A DNA stretch of 64,000 bases from Fusarium oxysporum f. sp. lycopersici 4287 (GCF_000149955.1 NC_030986.1:6790981-6854980), one strand, 5' to 3'. Counted from the stretch's first letter, positions 1 to 10,879 are shown. Notes: generated from the letters alone by a model not told the origin. Program-made: numbers and translations.

Positions 1-2
1 AA

Positions 3-179
3 GACTTAAATGTAACTTACTCTAACATGGATTTAGAAACATTTCAAACGGCCGCTATGCTCCCTTATTCAGTGGCCTCTGCCCGGCCAGTTCTAATATC
101 ACCGCTTACTAGACGCGGATCGGGGCTATCTATCAATATAGCACTTCGAGGGCTTCGAGACTCATTCTGGGAATTTTAA
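3..179 (+). CDS. 3' end of a bZIP-type gene (cut by window edge)
   Basis: An open frame enters from the left edge and ends at TAA (177-179). Its product resembles the C-terminus of the bZIP protein at 20888-21982: both contain an MDL..FQTA.MLP block and both end in an aromatic W-x-F terminus (FWEF here, YWQF there). The bZIP domain itself lies outside the window. The middle of the fragment is diverged, so it may be a paralogue or a decayed copy. The shared block is seen directly; membership in the same family is inferred. Confidence 0.5.
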   Translation, partial: DLNVTYSNMDLETFQTAAMLPYSVASARPVLISPLTRRGSGLSINIALRGLRDSFWEF

Positions 180-243
180 TGACAGTGGTTGTCGTTAGCA
201 CTTAATATCAGAAAGAAGGAAACATCGTACTGTCATCATCATC

Positions 244-739
244 TCAGGATCCCCATTCATTCGGATATACAAGTTTCTGAACGGACCAAGAAACAGCATA
301 GGCTCTCTTCCACTGTGCCGCCTCCTCCTTACTAGCAGGTGCCTTATTCTTCCGTGCGTTCTCATTCCTGGGTTTGACGTATTCGCTGGATGGAGTCGAA
401 GGATGTGGCAGCAAATCATCCATAGGCATCCCAGCATCTGCCGTCTAGTACCACATCCAGGGTCAGCGTGGAAACGACTCAATTGCGCCTAGGAAGACCA
501 CACCAGACAGAAGTCGCACCGGGTACCAAACATCGATACAATATTAGGGCACTTGACAGAGCCCTCTTCGTGGTCAATACTCTAGACTTGAGCCAGGAAT
601 GGAAGCTTACATAGTAATGCGCACAGGGGCTGGTCATCTTAAGGAAAATACCATCGATCAAAGATAGATTAGTTGTATGTTGGCTCCCCAACGGTACGAA
701 GATGAAAGGTGTAAAAAGGATTAGAAAGAATGAGGTCAA
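244..739 (-). CDS. Uncharacterised gene candidate, probably spliced
   Basis: Two reading frames on the minus strand could be exons of one gene. The upstream one (739 downward) starts with ATG and a hydrophobic N-terminus (MTSFFLILFTPF) that could be a signal or membrane segment. The downstream one (about 446-244) encodes a lysine-rich stretch ending in YPNEWGS and follows a plausible acceptor (GTACTAG) near 447. No domain was recognised and the intron between them was not resolved. It could be a decayed gene or chance coding. Confidence 0.28.
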
Positions 740-3480
740 AAATCCGCAGGGCCAGGAGGTTGAACCTTTCTAACGCAGCCTTCAGCGCAACACGGCTGCA
801 GGGATAAAATACCATCTATAAGTTAATCAACGACCCAGCAGCTGGAGTAGATGTCATTCTGATGGCAAAATTCGCCAGCCCGTGCTGTCACGTGTGCGAT
901 TGGTTTGGCTGTATCTGGTAGGCAATTTCAAGCGTTCAGCTATTTGATATGGTAGGCGCTGGTTTCAGAAAGTTTGCCATTGCCATGTCATATCGTTGGA
1001 AAGCGGTATGAGTGACACCTTGGTGACCAAATCGTGCATGTGGAAAGTCCAATGCATCCTGGCTCATACTTGGTTAGCAACAGGTAGGTGGCTCAAGAGG
1101 CTTACATGCTAAATTCATCCATTACTGCGCAGCCGATACCGCATTATGCCTACTATGCGAGTCCCGATACCTTCAACTAGGTCTATAATGTCGCGATTTG
1201 GTTATTCCTGGCTTATCGAGGGCATATCCAAGATCCTTGGTGGCATAGTCTAAACGTCTTTGCTTTACTGTACTATTTCTGTGATTGTTCACTCTGAAAT
1301 ACCTATGAGGGGCGGGCGCGCATAGACTGAGGCACGGACCGCAACGGTCATTCCGCAAAAAAATAATCTTCTCGCAGGTGAATCAACCTTATTGGTTGAG
1401 TATTCCTGAGCCATTAGGGATGCGGCTGAGGGGCCCGGGGCTACACTTTAGGAAGCCAGCGCTTACGAACTTCGTGCCAGTCCCAGCGAACATGGCTATC
1501 CAGCTGCCATAACGTTTGTGCGCAAAAGCGGGGACGACTTAATGATTGAGCTCTATGACGACAGTCAAATAGAGTCGATGAGCGACGCATCTTTAACCAT
1601 GACTACCCGGGATTTGCTATAATTGATATGTCATATTTCTCGAGACATTGGAGAAGCAGTATTTATCAAATACTGTAGACCTGGGATGGTTGTGAAGGAT
1701 TTGACGTTTGGTCTTCGTTTTTAGCCTCCAGACTCCAGGCCCTCGAAACAAGACCGAATGGTCGCTGGGAAAAAATTGGGTGGGGACGGGACCAAAGAGA
1801 ATGTACGGGCGTTAGGTTTCACCAGTCTCCCCTCCCCTCCGTCCTAAACTCTAGTCCAGATTAGGGCTTCTACCACCATCACAATACGGTGTTAGGTCTC
1901 ATTCAGTAGCACGGCAGTTTTGGCAGTCACCCATCGCTGTGTTTAGCCATGACGCCATCTTAGCTCGTATGAGGGATCTTGATAGTGAGATGCTGTTGGG
2001 CTTACCCGGGCGGCAGCATCGGCGCCAGAGTACGTACGGAAAGGGGTTGTAGATGCTCCATGGCCTCATTGACTGTAAGACCAACGGCCGTGGATGAGGT
2101 TATCTATGGATATTACTTACCATTTGATCATGGCAGATCAGAGTTACGTCGAACAGTAGGGTAGCTGTCTATCAAACCTCTGCCTTCAACCCGACGCTGC
2201 ACGATATCGCTTGAAACGTTGGGGTCTGAGGTTCAGGCATCAGTAAATTGGGGCTAGCGGAGGGCAGGGGGCTTCAGCACCAGCAGCAACCTTGTATCCT
2301 CCACCTAGGATGCGACCTGTGGTATTCTGAAGCACGGCATCCAATATGAATGATACTGAAACCTACCAATCTCAGAAATGATGAAAGGCGCGGTTCGATC
2401 CAGGGTTGGGCAATTACCAAGAGAAGCAACGAAGAGACAGAAGGATTCGCTCCACTGCGCCACCCCCCTAACAAAGCAAGCTGCATTGTGGCTCTTAAAC
2501 CTCGTAAGCCCTGGATTCAGGAATGAGGGTCAAAGCGGGTAACGGTGGGAAAGAGCCGAAGTCAGGAATGGCATGGTGACAATCGAGCGGGGACGGATCA
2601 GGGTTAACTGTGAGTGGTGGGGAAGCGCCGCTAGGGGTGATCAGTGCAAGAGTAGCCTTGTGGCTTCGTGCTTCATTATGTTACATATACTCCGCGTCAT
2701 AGACCTGAATAGATGTCTGCAGATGATCAATAACCTCCACGGCTTTCTGGGCTGTTGTGACCACCATTCATGTTTGATGCCGTATCTGGTCAACTCGGTG
2801 TGCCTCGTCTGCATCCTAAGCATTTGCAAAAGCCTATTCTGGATGCCCGGGCCTGATCCCGCTTCCCCTTCAGGCCTTTGTTCTGGGCGCGACGACATAT
2901 ACATACTGTAGCAAGAACGGGACGTTAATGAGACGGAACGAGGCATGGGATGAGGTTTCAGGACCGGCACGAGCCGGAGGTATTGTGTTAAGGTCCAGTC
3001 GGTTGACTTGACCCCAGTATTGGTTTCATTCACAAGCCCGCGCGCCGCCCACCCCACCAAACCCATAACTCACACCCCAATGATGAGTCGAGCAGCCAGT
3101 TTCTGCGTATCGCCTACCCTCTATTTACCACTCACATATCTGCTACCGCTATCGAGCACAGTAGTGAAAACACGATACCCCAACAATTTTGCATGCTTAC
3201 GAGCGGCATAACGCATCGTTTTTAGCTTGTGGCTCAATATTCACCCTCCTGGTTTCAGACTCCGAGCAGAATCTGCCACGCCAATTATCGCCCCTTCTCT
3301 CAAGACTTGGCAAATAGTTGACTTCGGTTTGCTGGCCTCAGCCAACTATATACTCGTCACTCCTCGACCTAATCCTATTTTCTGAACTCTCGAATTACTC
3401 GACGTCGAGTTTCTTATTTTTAGTATGTTGTAATCAGATGATGGCTTGCGTTGATTAATCCGTAAGACCTTATAATAAGT
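740..3480. other. Gene-poor stretch, no supportable gene
   Basis: Only short open frames with low-complexity or implausible products occur on both strands. No splice-linked domain, tRNA or transposon terminus was recognised. It may hold fully decayed repeats, but nothing specific could be supported by eye. Confidence 0.5.
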
Positions 3481-3489
3481 TTTCTGTCA

Positions 3490-3608
3490 ATACCACACTC
3501 CTCTTCGTCTTCCTCCTGTTCCTTCTCAACTTGCCTAAGTCGTTGCGACTACACGTACCTAAGGTTAGAACTGTTGCCGATTGCCACAACGTATCTTATG
3601 CCAACAAA
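3490..3608 (+). promoter_or_regulatory. CT-rich leader of the 3609 gene
   Basis: A pyrimidine-rich tract (about 3490-3530) precedes the ATG at 3609, which sits in an AAAATG context. Such CT tracts are common just upstream of transcription starts in filamentous fungi. The ATG at 3609 was preferred because the open frame upstream of it starts only at a TTG. Confidence 0.4.
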
Positions 3609-4547
3609 ATGAGAATTTACGACTACGAACGCTGCATGCCTGCTACGGGCTCCCCTCGTTACAACAGCCATGGATATCATGTCGCATCCATCTATGGCAC
3701 GAATTCCGGAACATATGGAAGAGGCACTGGTACTCGATTCGCTACTGATTGTCAAGTATTCAACAATGGCGGAGGACAGTGTATGGATCAGAACGTGAAT
3801 CTGCACGATGCTGCGTTCACCTCCAATAACAAGTCTATCTCTAAAAAGCAGATATCTTCCATATGCAATTCATTTCAACAGCTGCCTTACAAGAGCTTTG
3901 GCGATAACAACCATCGATTCGCTGCTATCCCTCGAACTCAAATTCAGAATATACGCGCCGTTGGATCTTACCATAGTAGGCACCTATCCTCATCCCATAC
4001 ACCCAAGGCCACTGATGCCGATGCTTGGAAGCATCGCATCCCCTCCGGATACTCGCTCAAGCACTGGGAGCCTAGCGAGGAACCTATCTTACTCTTAGGC
4101 AGCGTCTTTGATGCCAACAATCTCGGGAAGTGGATTTATGACTGGACTACATATTGTCATGGTCCTAGCGCTCCTATTTCTGATATGGCCGGTGATATGT
4201 GGTTCCTCCTCATCCAACTCGCCGACAAAGTGAAACGAGCAAAGGAGACAGTGGGCCACATTTACAGTGCCGCCGACCGTGACCGAGTTGAGAAGTTCAT
4301 CGAGGCCGGTTGCTGCCTTACCGAGAAGCTGCGCTCCCTTCTCAAAATCTGTGAAGTATCCATGCTTAAGGTTGCTAAGCGGAACCAAGCTGGCCTTGGC
4401 GAGAATGCTGGTGTCGAATTCGTCGAGACTCTCTTTGGCCGTGACCGAAAGCTTGACATGACGGAGAAGTTTATGCACAACGTGAGGCACTTCAACCTCC
4501 ACTTTGACGACGGTTGTGAAGTGATCCTCCAGAAACCTGTCGGATGA
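3609..4547 (+). CDS. Conserved fungal protein of unknown function (gp1-like C-terminal domain)
   Basis: A single exon encodes 312 residues from an AAAATG start. The first 140 residues are polar, rich in Ser, His and Asn, and probably disordered. The second half (from about residue 145) carries the block PSGYSLKHWEP, then EEPILLLGSVFDANNLGKW, a segment rich in aromatic residues and an alpha-helical tail. This matches from memory a conserved domain in many Aspergillus and Sordariomycete proteins that are often mislabelled 'vegetative cell wall protein gp1'. No catalytic motif, signal peptide or membrane segment was seen. The tail (FGRDRKLDMTEKFM) is also typical of that group. The frame is intact, so this is probably a functional host gene. 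The function is unknown. Confidence 0.75.
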   Translation: MRIYDYERCMPATGSPRYNSHGYHVASIYGTNSGTYGRGTGTRFATDCQVFNNGGGQCMDQNVNLHDAAFTSNNKSISKKQISSICNSFQQLPYKSFGDNNHRFAAIPRTQIQNIRAVGSYHSRHLSSSHTPKATDADAWKHRIPSGYSLKHWEPSEEPILLLGSVFDANNLGKWIYDWTTYCHGPSAPISDMAGDMWFLLIQLADKVKRAKETVGHIYSAADRDRVEKFIEAGCCLTEKLRSLLKICEVSMLKVAKRNQAGLGENAGVEFVETLFGRDRKLDMTEKFMHNVRHFNLHFDDGCEVILQKPVG

Positions 4548-4884
4548 GCGAGCAACATCGTTTCCCACGGGTCCATGTCAAATCGAATGTGCGAAGTGGG
4601 AATGAGTTGGCTGGCGGCGGCCGATTGAACGCTTTTGGTCACAGATGAGAATACCCAAATAGTAACAGCATAAGTCATCACAGCCTAAATTTCGGAAGTT
4701 AAAGTGAATATACAATAGAAAACGTAGCTACATCACTTGCCCCTCTTTGCCATGCCGGCACGTTGGGTATCAATACCTTTATTACGGAATATCCTTCCGT
4801 TATCGACAGTGGACAAGCATACACACGGTTCCTAACCTTCAGTGCCCCTCTCCCAATACGCTCTACGCCGCTAGAATATCACTA
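4548..4884. other. Intergenic sequence before pogo copy 1
   Basis: This is the 3' flank of the preceding gene. It holds short overlapping frames only. The TA dinucleotide at 4885-4886 is the insertion site of the next element. Confidence 0.4.
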
Positions 4885-4886
4885 TA

Positions 4887-5526
4887 CCATGCAGTACCCA
4901 CCTGCCGGTCATACCCACCTACCGGTCAGCGAAAAAGAAATTCCCCATACAAAATGTCAAACTTCACTTGCACAGTGCTTGGCCAAAATTGAAGTTATTT
5001 ACATGGAACAGATTGTGTCTTACTGAGAGTTTCATGTTGTTTCGTATTGGAATGTTCATTTGTATTTTACACAAGCAATTTGGTCGCATGGCACTAATGT
5101 AAAATTTCTCAAAATGTCTCCTTCATCACCCAGCCTCCCCAAAATTTCATCAAACTTTTATCTATAGCAGCTTCCTTTAATCGCCTTGAAAATGCCTCAA
5201 CAGTCTTATACAGAGAATGATGTCATTGAAGCTATACTGGATGTTACAGATAAACACCTCTCGCAGCACCAGGCCGCCCAGAAGCATGGAATGCCCCAAA
5301 CCACTCTGTCTGACCGATTAAGAGGCCTACCGTCAAAGTCCGAGGTCATCCAACCTGCCCAGTTGTTATACAAATCCCAAGAGGCTAGATTAGTTACATG
5401 GATACTTCGACAAGAGGCATTGGGCTATGCTCCTTCCCACAGTCAAGTTCGCGCCACGGTAGCTGCCCTGTTGAGACAGCAGGGCCGGGAAAGGCCTATC
5501 GGTGTACACTGGCTAGCCAGATTTAT
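4887..5526 (+). mobile_element. Pogo/Fot1-like element, left part only (copy 1)
   Basis: The element begins with CCATGCAGTACCC directly after a TA. Its subterminal region has a doublet, ACCCACCTGCCGG then ACCCACCTACCGG, 17 bp apart, followed by a CCCCATACAAAATG block. The same terminus occurs inverted at 7563-7675. The element is broken at 5527, where copy 2 begins. Confidence 0.8.
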
Positions 5527-5528
5527 TA
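5192..5528 (+). pseudogene. Pogo-like transposase, N-terminal fragment
   Basis: From the ATG at 5192 the frame encodes the N-terminal DNA-binding part of a pogo/Fot1 transposase. It starts MPQQSYTENDVIEAILDVT, then an HTH segment (AAQKHGMPQTTLSDRLRG) and the start of a CENP-B/Tc5-type HTH (GYAPSHSQVRATV). It is very similar to the copy 2 transposase, then stops at GVHWLARF where copy 2 begins, so the DDE domain is missing. The ATG was chosen over the upstream TTG. Confidence 0.8.
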
Positions 5529-7675
5529 CCATGCAGTACCCACCTACCGGCACGCAAAAAAAAGGTTTCCCCATACAAACTGCTATTTTTCAACCCCCTC
5601 ACGAACGGTCACCAAAAATAGGAATAACAAACTGATTGCTATTTTCCAGTTCGGAATTGAATGTATTTTAATATTCTCTTGGCCTCTTAACTGCGCGCCC
5701 AGCGCGCGTGCGTGCCACAGGTAACTCTTCCGCCTCCGAATTTGAGCCCTCATCCTCTTCCACTCCTCCCACCTCGATCACTCCCTCAACAGCCTCTGTC
5801 TCTTCAGCTGCTTGATTTGGTTCTGAAATAGCGTCACCAGCCACTAGAGCCTCGGCTAATGTCATGAACTTCCTGTCGGGATTCGGTATCGCCTTTCTCT
5901 TCTTGCCTCTACTCAACCGCCCGATTTCCTCCTCTAAACTGGCTACTCTTGAGCTTAGGGAGGCGATCTTTGACTCTTGCGCTTCAAATCCTTTCGATAT
6001 CACAGAGTACCGTCTTCTTGTTGAAGGGCTCTTGTTCTTCCCCAGATCCCTGATATGACGACTGGTCTTTGGCGTGTTATCAGAGTCGACTTGTCCATCT
6101 CTATGGCCATCTGATGCAGGCGTCGTTTCCTTCTTGTCTGGCTGAATCTCAGGATGCATAAGCGCTTTCCGTCTTGAAATCGGCCAGTTTCCAGTCACTC
6201 TCCAGCCAGAAAGGATGTTTTTCTTCGTCATACCTACTTCCCTGGCTTTGGCATAAGCCTTGATGAAGTTGACCTTGTCCACCGGGGCAGAATCAGTCAG
6301 GCTGGCCAATTTTTGGAGTTCTTTGCGGTATGCAGCCTTCGAGGCATTGAACACGCCGTTGTCAAGTGGCTGTAGGCCGTGAGAGCAATGGGCTGGCAAG
6401 TAACAACAATATACGTTGTTCATGAAACACGTAGCCATCCACTCATCCTGGATTTAGGGTCAGCGGCACTTTTGGTTCAGGAGGTTCAGGACAGGCAGAT
6501 ACTCACAGACACATGGCTTCGATGACCATCTAGTATAATAAGCCTTGCATCGGACTCATCTTCCGGTTGTGTTTGGGGAAGATAGACCTCTCTGAGCCAC
6601 TCGATTGCGATATGGTTGTCTGTCCAGCCGTTGTCAGACGTGATATAATACCAGTCGGCCACCTCCTTGAGCTCATCGATAAACCACTGTTGTTGAAGTT
6701 CTTTGCCTTTAAAGATAATTACCGGTTTCAGAAGACGGCCAGTTGCCGTGACGGCCTCGATAAAGCTAGTCCAAGTGCGGGACTGGGAGCCTTTAAGGAA
6801 GGCCTTCTTCCTGGGATCGCTACTGCCGACAACCAAAGAATCCAAGCCTAGATTCGCAATATATTAGCTGAATTCTTGGTCAAAGCGACAGATACTCGCC
6901 AAATCCGGCCATATACCGCCCTCATCAACGTTAACCGTGTTCTCGGGTTTGATCCAACCATACTCTCTCTCCCGAATATCAAAGTACCAATTGACAGCGG
7001 TCGGGGTAAAGCAATTGAACCTCGACGCCTCCTGCCGTTTTCCTATCTTTGTCTTTATGGATGGATGTCGTTTCATGAACCTGGTTAGCCAATGTACACC
7101 GACAGGCTTTTCCCTTCCTTGTTGTCGTAGGAGGGCATTGACGGTGGCGCGAACTTGACTGTGAGAGGGAGCATAGCCTAAGGCCTCTTGCCGAAGTATC
7201 CATGCGACTAATCTGGACTCCTCAGGTTTGGATAACAGCTGGGCAGGCTGTGTGACCTCTGACCTTGACGGTAGGCCCCTTAATCGGTCCCCGAGAGTCG
7301 ACCGAGGGATCTCACGTTTCTGGGCGGATTTGTTCTGCGAGAGGCCGTTATCTGTGACATCTAACATTGCTTCAGCAACTTCATCCTCTGTATAAGACAC
7401 GCGTGGATTGGAAGGAGCGTCGGGGAGGCTGGATGTCGAAGGAGATGTTTTGATAAATTTTACATTAGTCCCGTGCGACCATGCTGCATACGTAATCAAA
7501 AAAGCAATGTGATGATATCAGACTAAACGAATTTCCCATACAACAGAAATTATTCTATGCTAATAGCTTCAATTCTGGTCAAATACTGTGTAAGTGAAAT
7601 TGGGCATTTTGTATGGGGAAACTTTTTTTTTGCTTGCTGGTAGGTGGGTGCTGCTGGTAGGTGGGTACTGCATGG
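5529..7675 (-). mobile_element. Pogo/Fot1-like element, both ends present (copy 2, 2147 bp)
   Basis: Both ends read CCATGCAGTACCC from the outside, each flanked by TA (5527-5528 and 7676-7677). The right end carries two copies of ACCCACCTACCAGC 17 bp apart; the left end keeps one. The left flank is pogo copy 1 but the right flank is hAT coding sequence, so the flanks do not come from one uninterrupted target. Confidence 0.85.
5668..7499 (-). pseudogene. Pogo-like DDE transposase, decayed (three exons)
   Basis: Three minus-strand blocks form one transposase. Block 1 (7499-6864) has the HTH region and the first catalytic Asp in VNVDEGG. Block 2 (6845-6486) runs from DSLVVGSSDP to the second Asp in LILDGHRSH. 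Block 3 (6438-5668) has the third Asp in GLQPLDNGVF and a basic, coiled C-terminus. The second intron starts GTGAG. At the first junction the expected GGIMAGF reads GGIWPDL, which fits a one-base loss, and the donor is GC rather than GT. The protein is therefore probably inactive. Family: Tc1/mariner superfamily, pogo clade. Confidence 0.82.
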
Positions 7676-7677
7676 TA

Positions 7678-8431
7678 CTGAAAGACCTTTTGGAGGCCTT
7701 TATGCTCCGGTACGCGAAATGACAGATTTGCATCGGTGATCCACTGGACAACGTGGCGCTGGAACGTGGTCTTGTCAAATCGAGTAACCAACTCGTCGTG
7801 AAAGTCGTCCCTCTTCCGTTTCTTGGCTGCCAAAATCATGAAGGGTCAGTTGATTCGGGGGCCGCTCCTGCATATATCGTGTTGCTTTTGATGGATCTGG
7901 ATGAAAAATATTGTGGGCCTTGCTGAGATGACCTTCGATGTTCCGACTGTTGGACGAGACATAAGCCTTTGGCCGGGGAACGCCATGCTGGACACAGTGG
8001 CAACAGAGCCATGTATGGGGGCCAGACTCATTGCCTTTGGACCTAGCTTGAACGTCATAGCCGTGAGCCCAAAACCAGCCGGTAGCTTGACCAGTTCGAG
8101 CTGAGAGGACCCAATGGCTGCGGACAGCTTGCGATACTGCATCCCAGTCTTTGAAGATTGAATGGCTGCTGCGAGACGAGGAATTGTGCATAGGCAAGGT
8201 TGGGTCTTCGGGACAGGATATTTCCGATATGGTAGTATCGGTTGCGTAACTGAATAAATCGCTTTGAGATGCCATTTGGGCAATGGTTTTGGGTGGCATC
8301 AAGGGCAAGGAGAATATGTCAAACCAAGACCCAAGCGAAAAAGGGGGATGGCGTGGGGAAATCGGGAAATGAGGGACGGTTAGGGAAGGGATTGTCAGAG
8401 GTACCGATACTTCGGTGCAGGAGGATGCCAC
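7678..8431 (-). pseudogene. hAT transposase, N-terminal fragment with BED-like zinc finger
   Basis: The upstream frame (8431-7846) contains WFWAHGYDVQ and a zinc-finger pattern C-C..C then NIEGHLSKAH, the BED-like finger of fungal hAT transposases. The continuation (AAKKRKRDDFHDELVTRFD, FQRHVVQWITDANLSF) lies in another frame near 7840, so a frameshift or lost intron is present. The coding sequence ends at LQKVFQY where pogo copy 2 begins. The catalytic region and the C-terminal dimerisation domain are absent. Confidence 0.8.
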
Positions 8432-8459
8432 TAGTACCGAGAAAGTACAACTACCTCAC

Positions 8460-8625
8460 CCAATTTTCACCGCGGTCTTGGCATCTATCTACATTTCGTC
8501 TATCTACCGGACCTCCAGGTAGATAGATAGAAGACCCACATGTCCTCTGGTAGATAGATAGATGTAGATCTACATCTATCTACATCTACATTTCATCTAC
8601 ATCGGTAGATAGATTCGCCAGCCTG
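8460..8625. repeat. Subterminal repeat of the hAT end
   Basis: At least eight copies of a TCTATCTAC/GTAGATAGA motif in both orientations lie within 165 bp of the terminus. Subterminal arrays like this are typical transposase-binding regions of hAT elements. Confidence 0.75.
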
Positions 8626-8717
8626 GGCCGACGCATGATGGGATATTCCTATTCGACCTCTGAGTAGTTGGCTGAGTTGTCCCAAAATCGCGAGAGCGGA
8701 GGAGTCTACGAACCCTA

Positions 8718-9480
8718 TCAGCAACATGGATCTTGAGTTACCCTGCGGGGTGTTTGGCTGGCACAACTCACATGAGGGTTAGACTGGTCGTAGGGGCTTG
8801 GAGCGTTGAAGTCCATGGGTCGCATGTAGCCATAAGTCGTATAAGGGGTCAGCTCGTCGTCGCTGGGGCATAACTCCCGCTTGGTGGTATCGCTAAAATG
8901 CGTCATTGGGGAAAGTATCATGGGCGCGGCGGAAGTATTCAGGTAGCTGGGGTGGGCGTCAGTAGTAGCCATGGCCAAGGATGTCTCAGGGGAATCGTAG
9001 GGAGCGACGAACATCGCATCAGGAGTCGGATAAGTCGAGCATGTGAACTGGGAAAAGCTGTTGGAGCGAGCCCGGTCGTCGTGGGTGCCAGGGAAGAAGA
9101 GATCATCCGTCGGCTCCCTGAGAGGGATAAACTGGCTCTGGGAGACGACTGGCTTGGCGGAGGTAGCGGGCTGCGACTTTTGGGACTTGAAGGATCGCTT
9201 CGACTTGGTGGTCTCCTGGGCCTGCTTATCGGACCCGGCAGGTTCAGAAGAGCTAGCACGGCGCTCGAGGTCCTCGACGCGTCGCTTGAGCTTCTTGCCT
9301 ATAAGCGGGCATTTATGTCAATATGGTTGGGAATCAGCTTTGGAATCCTCGGGGGCCAAGTCCGGTGGAAGTCAGCCTCTCGGAGTTAGCGGAGAGAACG
9401 TACGGTACTTGCGCTGAGCAATGCGGTTCTGTATCCGTCGGCGCTCAGCAGTGTCCAGAGAATCTTGGTCCAGTCCTCAT
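8718..9480 (-). CDS. bZIP transcription factor (5' end unresolved)
   Basis: The basic region RRRIQNRIAQRKYR is split by a phase-1 intron at 9299-9403 (GTACGT...TATAG) and continues as RKKLKRRVEDLERRA. This matches a recurrent fungal AP-1-like bZIP signature. The exon after the intron (9298-8718) encodes a Ser/Pro/Thr-rich tail with LREPTDDLFF, and reads to TGA at 8718. A GTGAGT after SNPH could be a last intron, so the C-terminus may differ. Upstream, an in-frame stop near 9470 implies another intron. A candidate first exon starts at ATG 9564 but its phase does not fit. It probably binds DNA as a dimer in the nucleus; its targets are unknown. Confidence 0.78.
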
Positions 9481-9606
9481 TCAGGGTTCAGCAGATGTCA
9501 CTATTGTTACTCGAGTAGCCGTCTGGGCAAGGAGGTGCTTCCGTTGGTAGGCAGGTAGTGTCATGAACGTGGAGCTATTGTGATAGGTGGGTTGTGACCT
9601 GGTTCA

Positions 9607-9662
9607 GTAGAGAGTTTGATTCGGTGTGTAGCGTGTTGAGTAGAGAGTTTGAGTCGGTGTGT
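9607..9662. repeat. Two tandem 23-bp repeats upstream of the bZIP gene
   Basis: GTAGAGAGTTTGATTCGGTG and a copy with one change (GAGTC for GATTC) lie 33 bp apart at 9607 and 9640. The position, just upstream of the probable bZIP start, would suit promoter elements, but no known binding site was recognised. Confidence 0.6.
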
Positions 9663-10230
9663 CGCCATGACCTAGCAATGAGTGGACGAGATGGGCGAGA
9701 ATACACGGGCTTATATGCCGACGGACATGGGGACGGCATGGGTGAACGAGTAACAAACAGCACCGGCCAAAGCGCACCTTTAATACAGCGCGACGTCGTT
9801 ACGACTGCCAATAGTTTGCTTATAAGCTGGGGTATTAGGGTTACAGTAAGAGACGGAGGAGATGGAGGTGACAAAGATGGGATCGAAGCTCCAATCTGTA
9901 GACACGGTCGGGGCTCTCCCCAAAGCTGTCTGTCGTTTCATTGCGGGCGGCACGAGTCACGAAGAGGCGCTCCATCTCCGGGAATGCTCATAACCGAAGG
10001 GCAAGAGACTGAACAACCCAGCAAGAGAAAGAGACAAGAGGCATAACGGACTCAGATGGCAGAAGTACCACCCAGTGCGGCTCAACATCGGACGGGCATG
10101 TGCCTGGGGTATATTGGAGGGGCGTGTGATATGCAGAAGTGGGGATAAAGTTCTTTTCATCGGTCAACTGGACCTGTAATAAAGCAATACTGTGGGAGTC
10201 GAGGGTGTTATTAAAGGGCCCAAGTCATGT
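9663..10230. other. Upstream region of the bZIP gene, no gene
   Basis: A 150-codon plus-strand frame (9594-10046) crosses this region and the repeats. Its Gly/Asp/Arg-rich product shows no recognisable domain and was not accepted as a gene. Pyrimidine and purine runs fit a promoter or 5' leader. Confidence 0.4.
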
Positions 10231-10313
10231 GTCTGAGAGTAGCACAGTTCCGTACATAGTATCCATATCGTAGCCACCAGCAGGTCGGACCATCTTAGTC
10301 ATACGGTTTCAAC
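10231..10313. repeat. Dispersed repeat, copy 1 (partner at 12626-12709)
   Basis: About 83 bp starting GTCTGAGAG and ending near TTTCAACA are about 85% identical, in the same orientation, to 12626-12709, which interrupts the FAR1-like domain of the MULE derivative. It is probably a MULE intron or insertion fragment. Confidence 0.6.
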
Positions 10314-10357
10314 AGCCTGCAACGGGTAAATTTCCCGAAGCCCTCCTCAAGCCGATC

Positions 10358-10618
10358 ACTACACACCTAAACTACCGCGCAGCTTAAATTTTAGCGCACC
10401 GTGTGGCGCGAGTCAGTATCACATAGGCAAAGCTTGTGCTTGGAATGTTCTTCGAAGGCGCTAGCTCGTAGCACCACTATTCTTCTAGGGGAGTGTTACA
10501 GCCAGCTATGCTAGCGCCCAATCAAGCTGACAACTACACACCTAAACTACGGCGCAGTGTAATGTTTGGCGCGTCGTGTGACGTGAGTCAGTATCACATA
10601 GGCGAAGCATGTGCTTGT
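10358..10618. repeat. Direct repeat of an 85-bp unit, 176 bp apart
   Basis: Copies at 10358-10442 and 10534-10618 share ACTACACACCTAAACTAC at the start and GAGTCAGTATCACATAGGC near the end. The second copy contains TGACGTGAGTCA, which resembles AP-1/CRE half sites. No gene is attached. Confidence 0.7.
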
Positions 10619-10879
10619 AACCGTAGCATGCTGCACTGAAAGGATGTGAGGCTGGCGGTGATAAGGCGAACGCAGACATGGTGAAAGATTGCCAAGTGGT
10701 GATCTCCTGCGTGCTCGGCAATAGGCGCTAGGCAGCGGGCGAGCCGTGGTACAAAGGGAAAGAGGGGGCGATGGAGAGGGTGGGTGAGCTAGTTCATCGG
10801 TACCAGACACCATTCTGTGCTCTAATAGAACGTAGAGTCGGGTGGGTTAAGGCTCGGCGCCTTATAGACCTTGCTTGTT

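Larger units (their letters stand above)
7678..8625 (-). mobile_element. hAT element, 5' end only
   Basis: The outer terminus at 8616-8625 reads CAGGCTGGCG in element orientation, identical to the terminus of the hAT element at 17487-18926. It is followed inward by a dense subterminal repeat and a transposase N-terminus. The other end has been lost at the pogo junction (7676). An 8-bp target duplication cannot be tested because only one end remains. Confidence 0.75.

Noticed and set aside
2380..2470. tRNA-like motifs (GGTTCGATCC and GTGGCGCAGTGG)
   Set aside because: The B-box-like motif is on plus and the A-box-like motif on minus, and no cloverleaf could be drawn.
8898..9550. Several long plus-strand frames
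   Set aside because: They are antisense to the bZIP exons, whose minus-strand frame carries the recognisable basic region and intron.
9594..10046. 150-codon plus-strand frame with Gly/Asp/Arg-rich product
   Set aside because: It overlaps the upstream tandem repeats of the bZIP gene, has no domain and looks like chance coding in GC-rich sequence.
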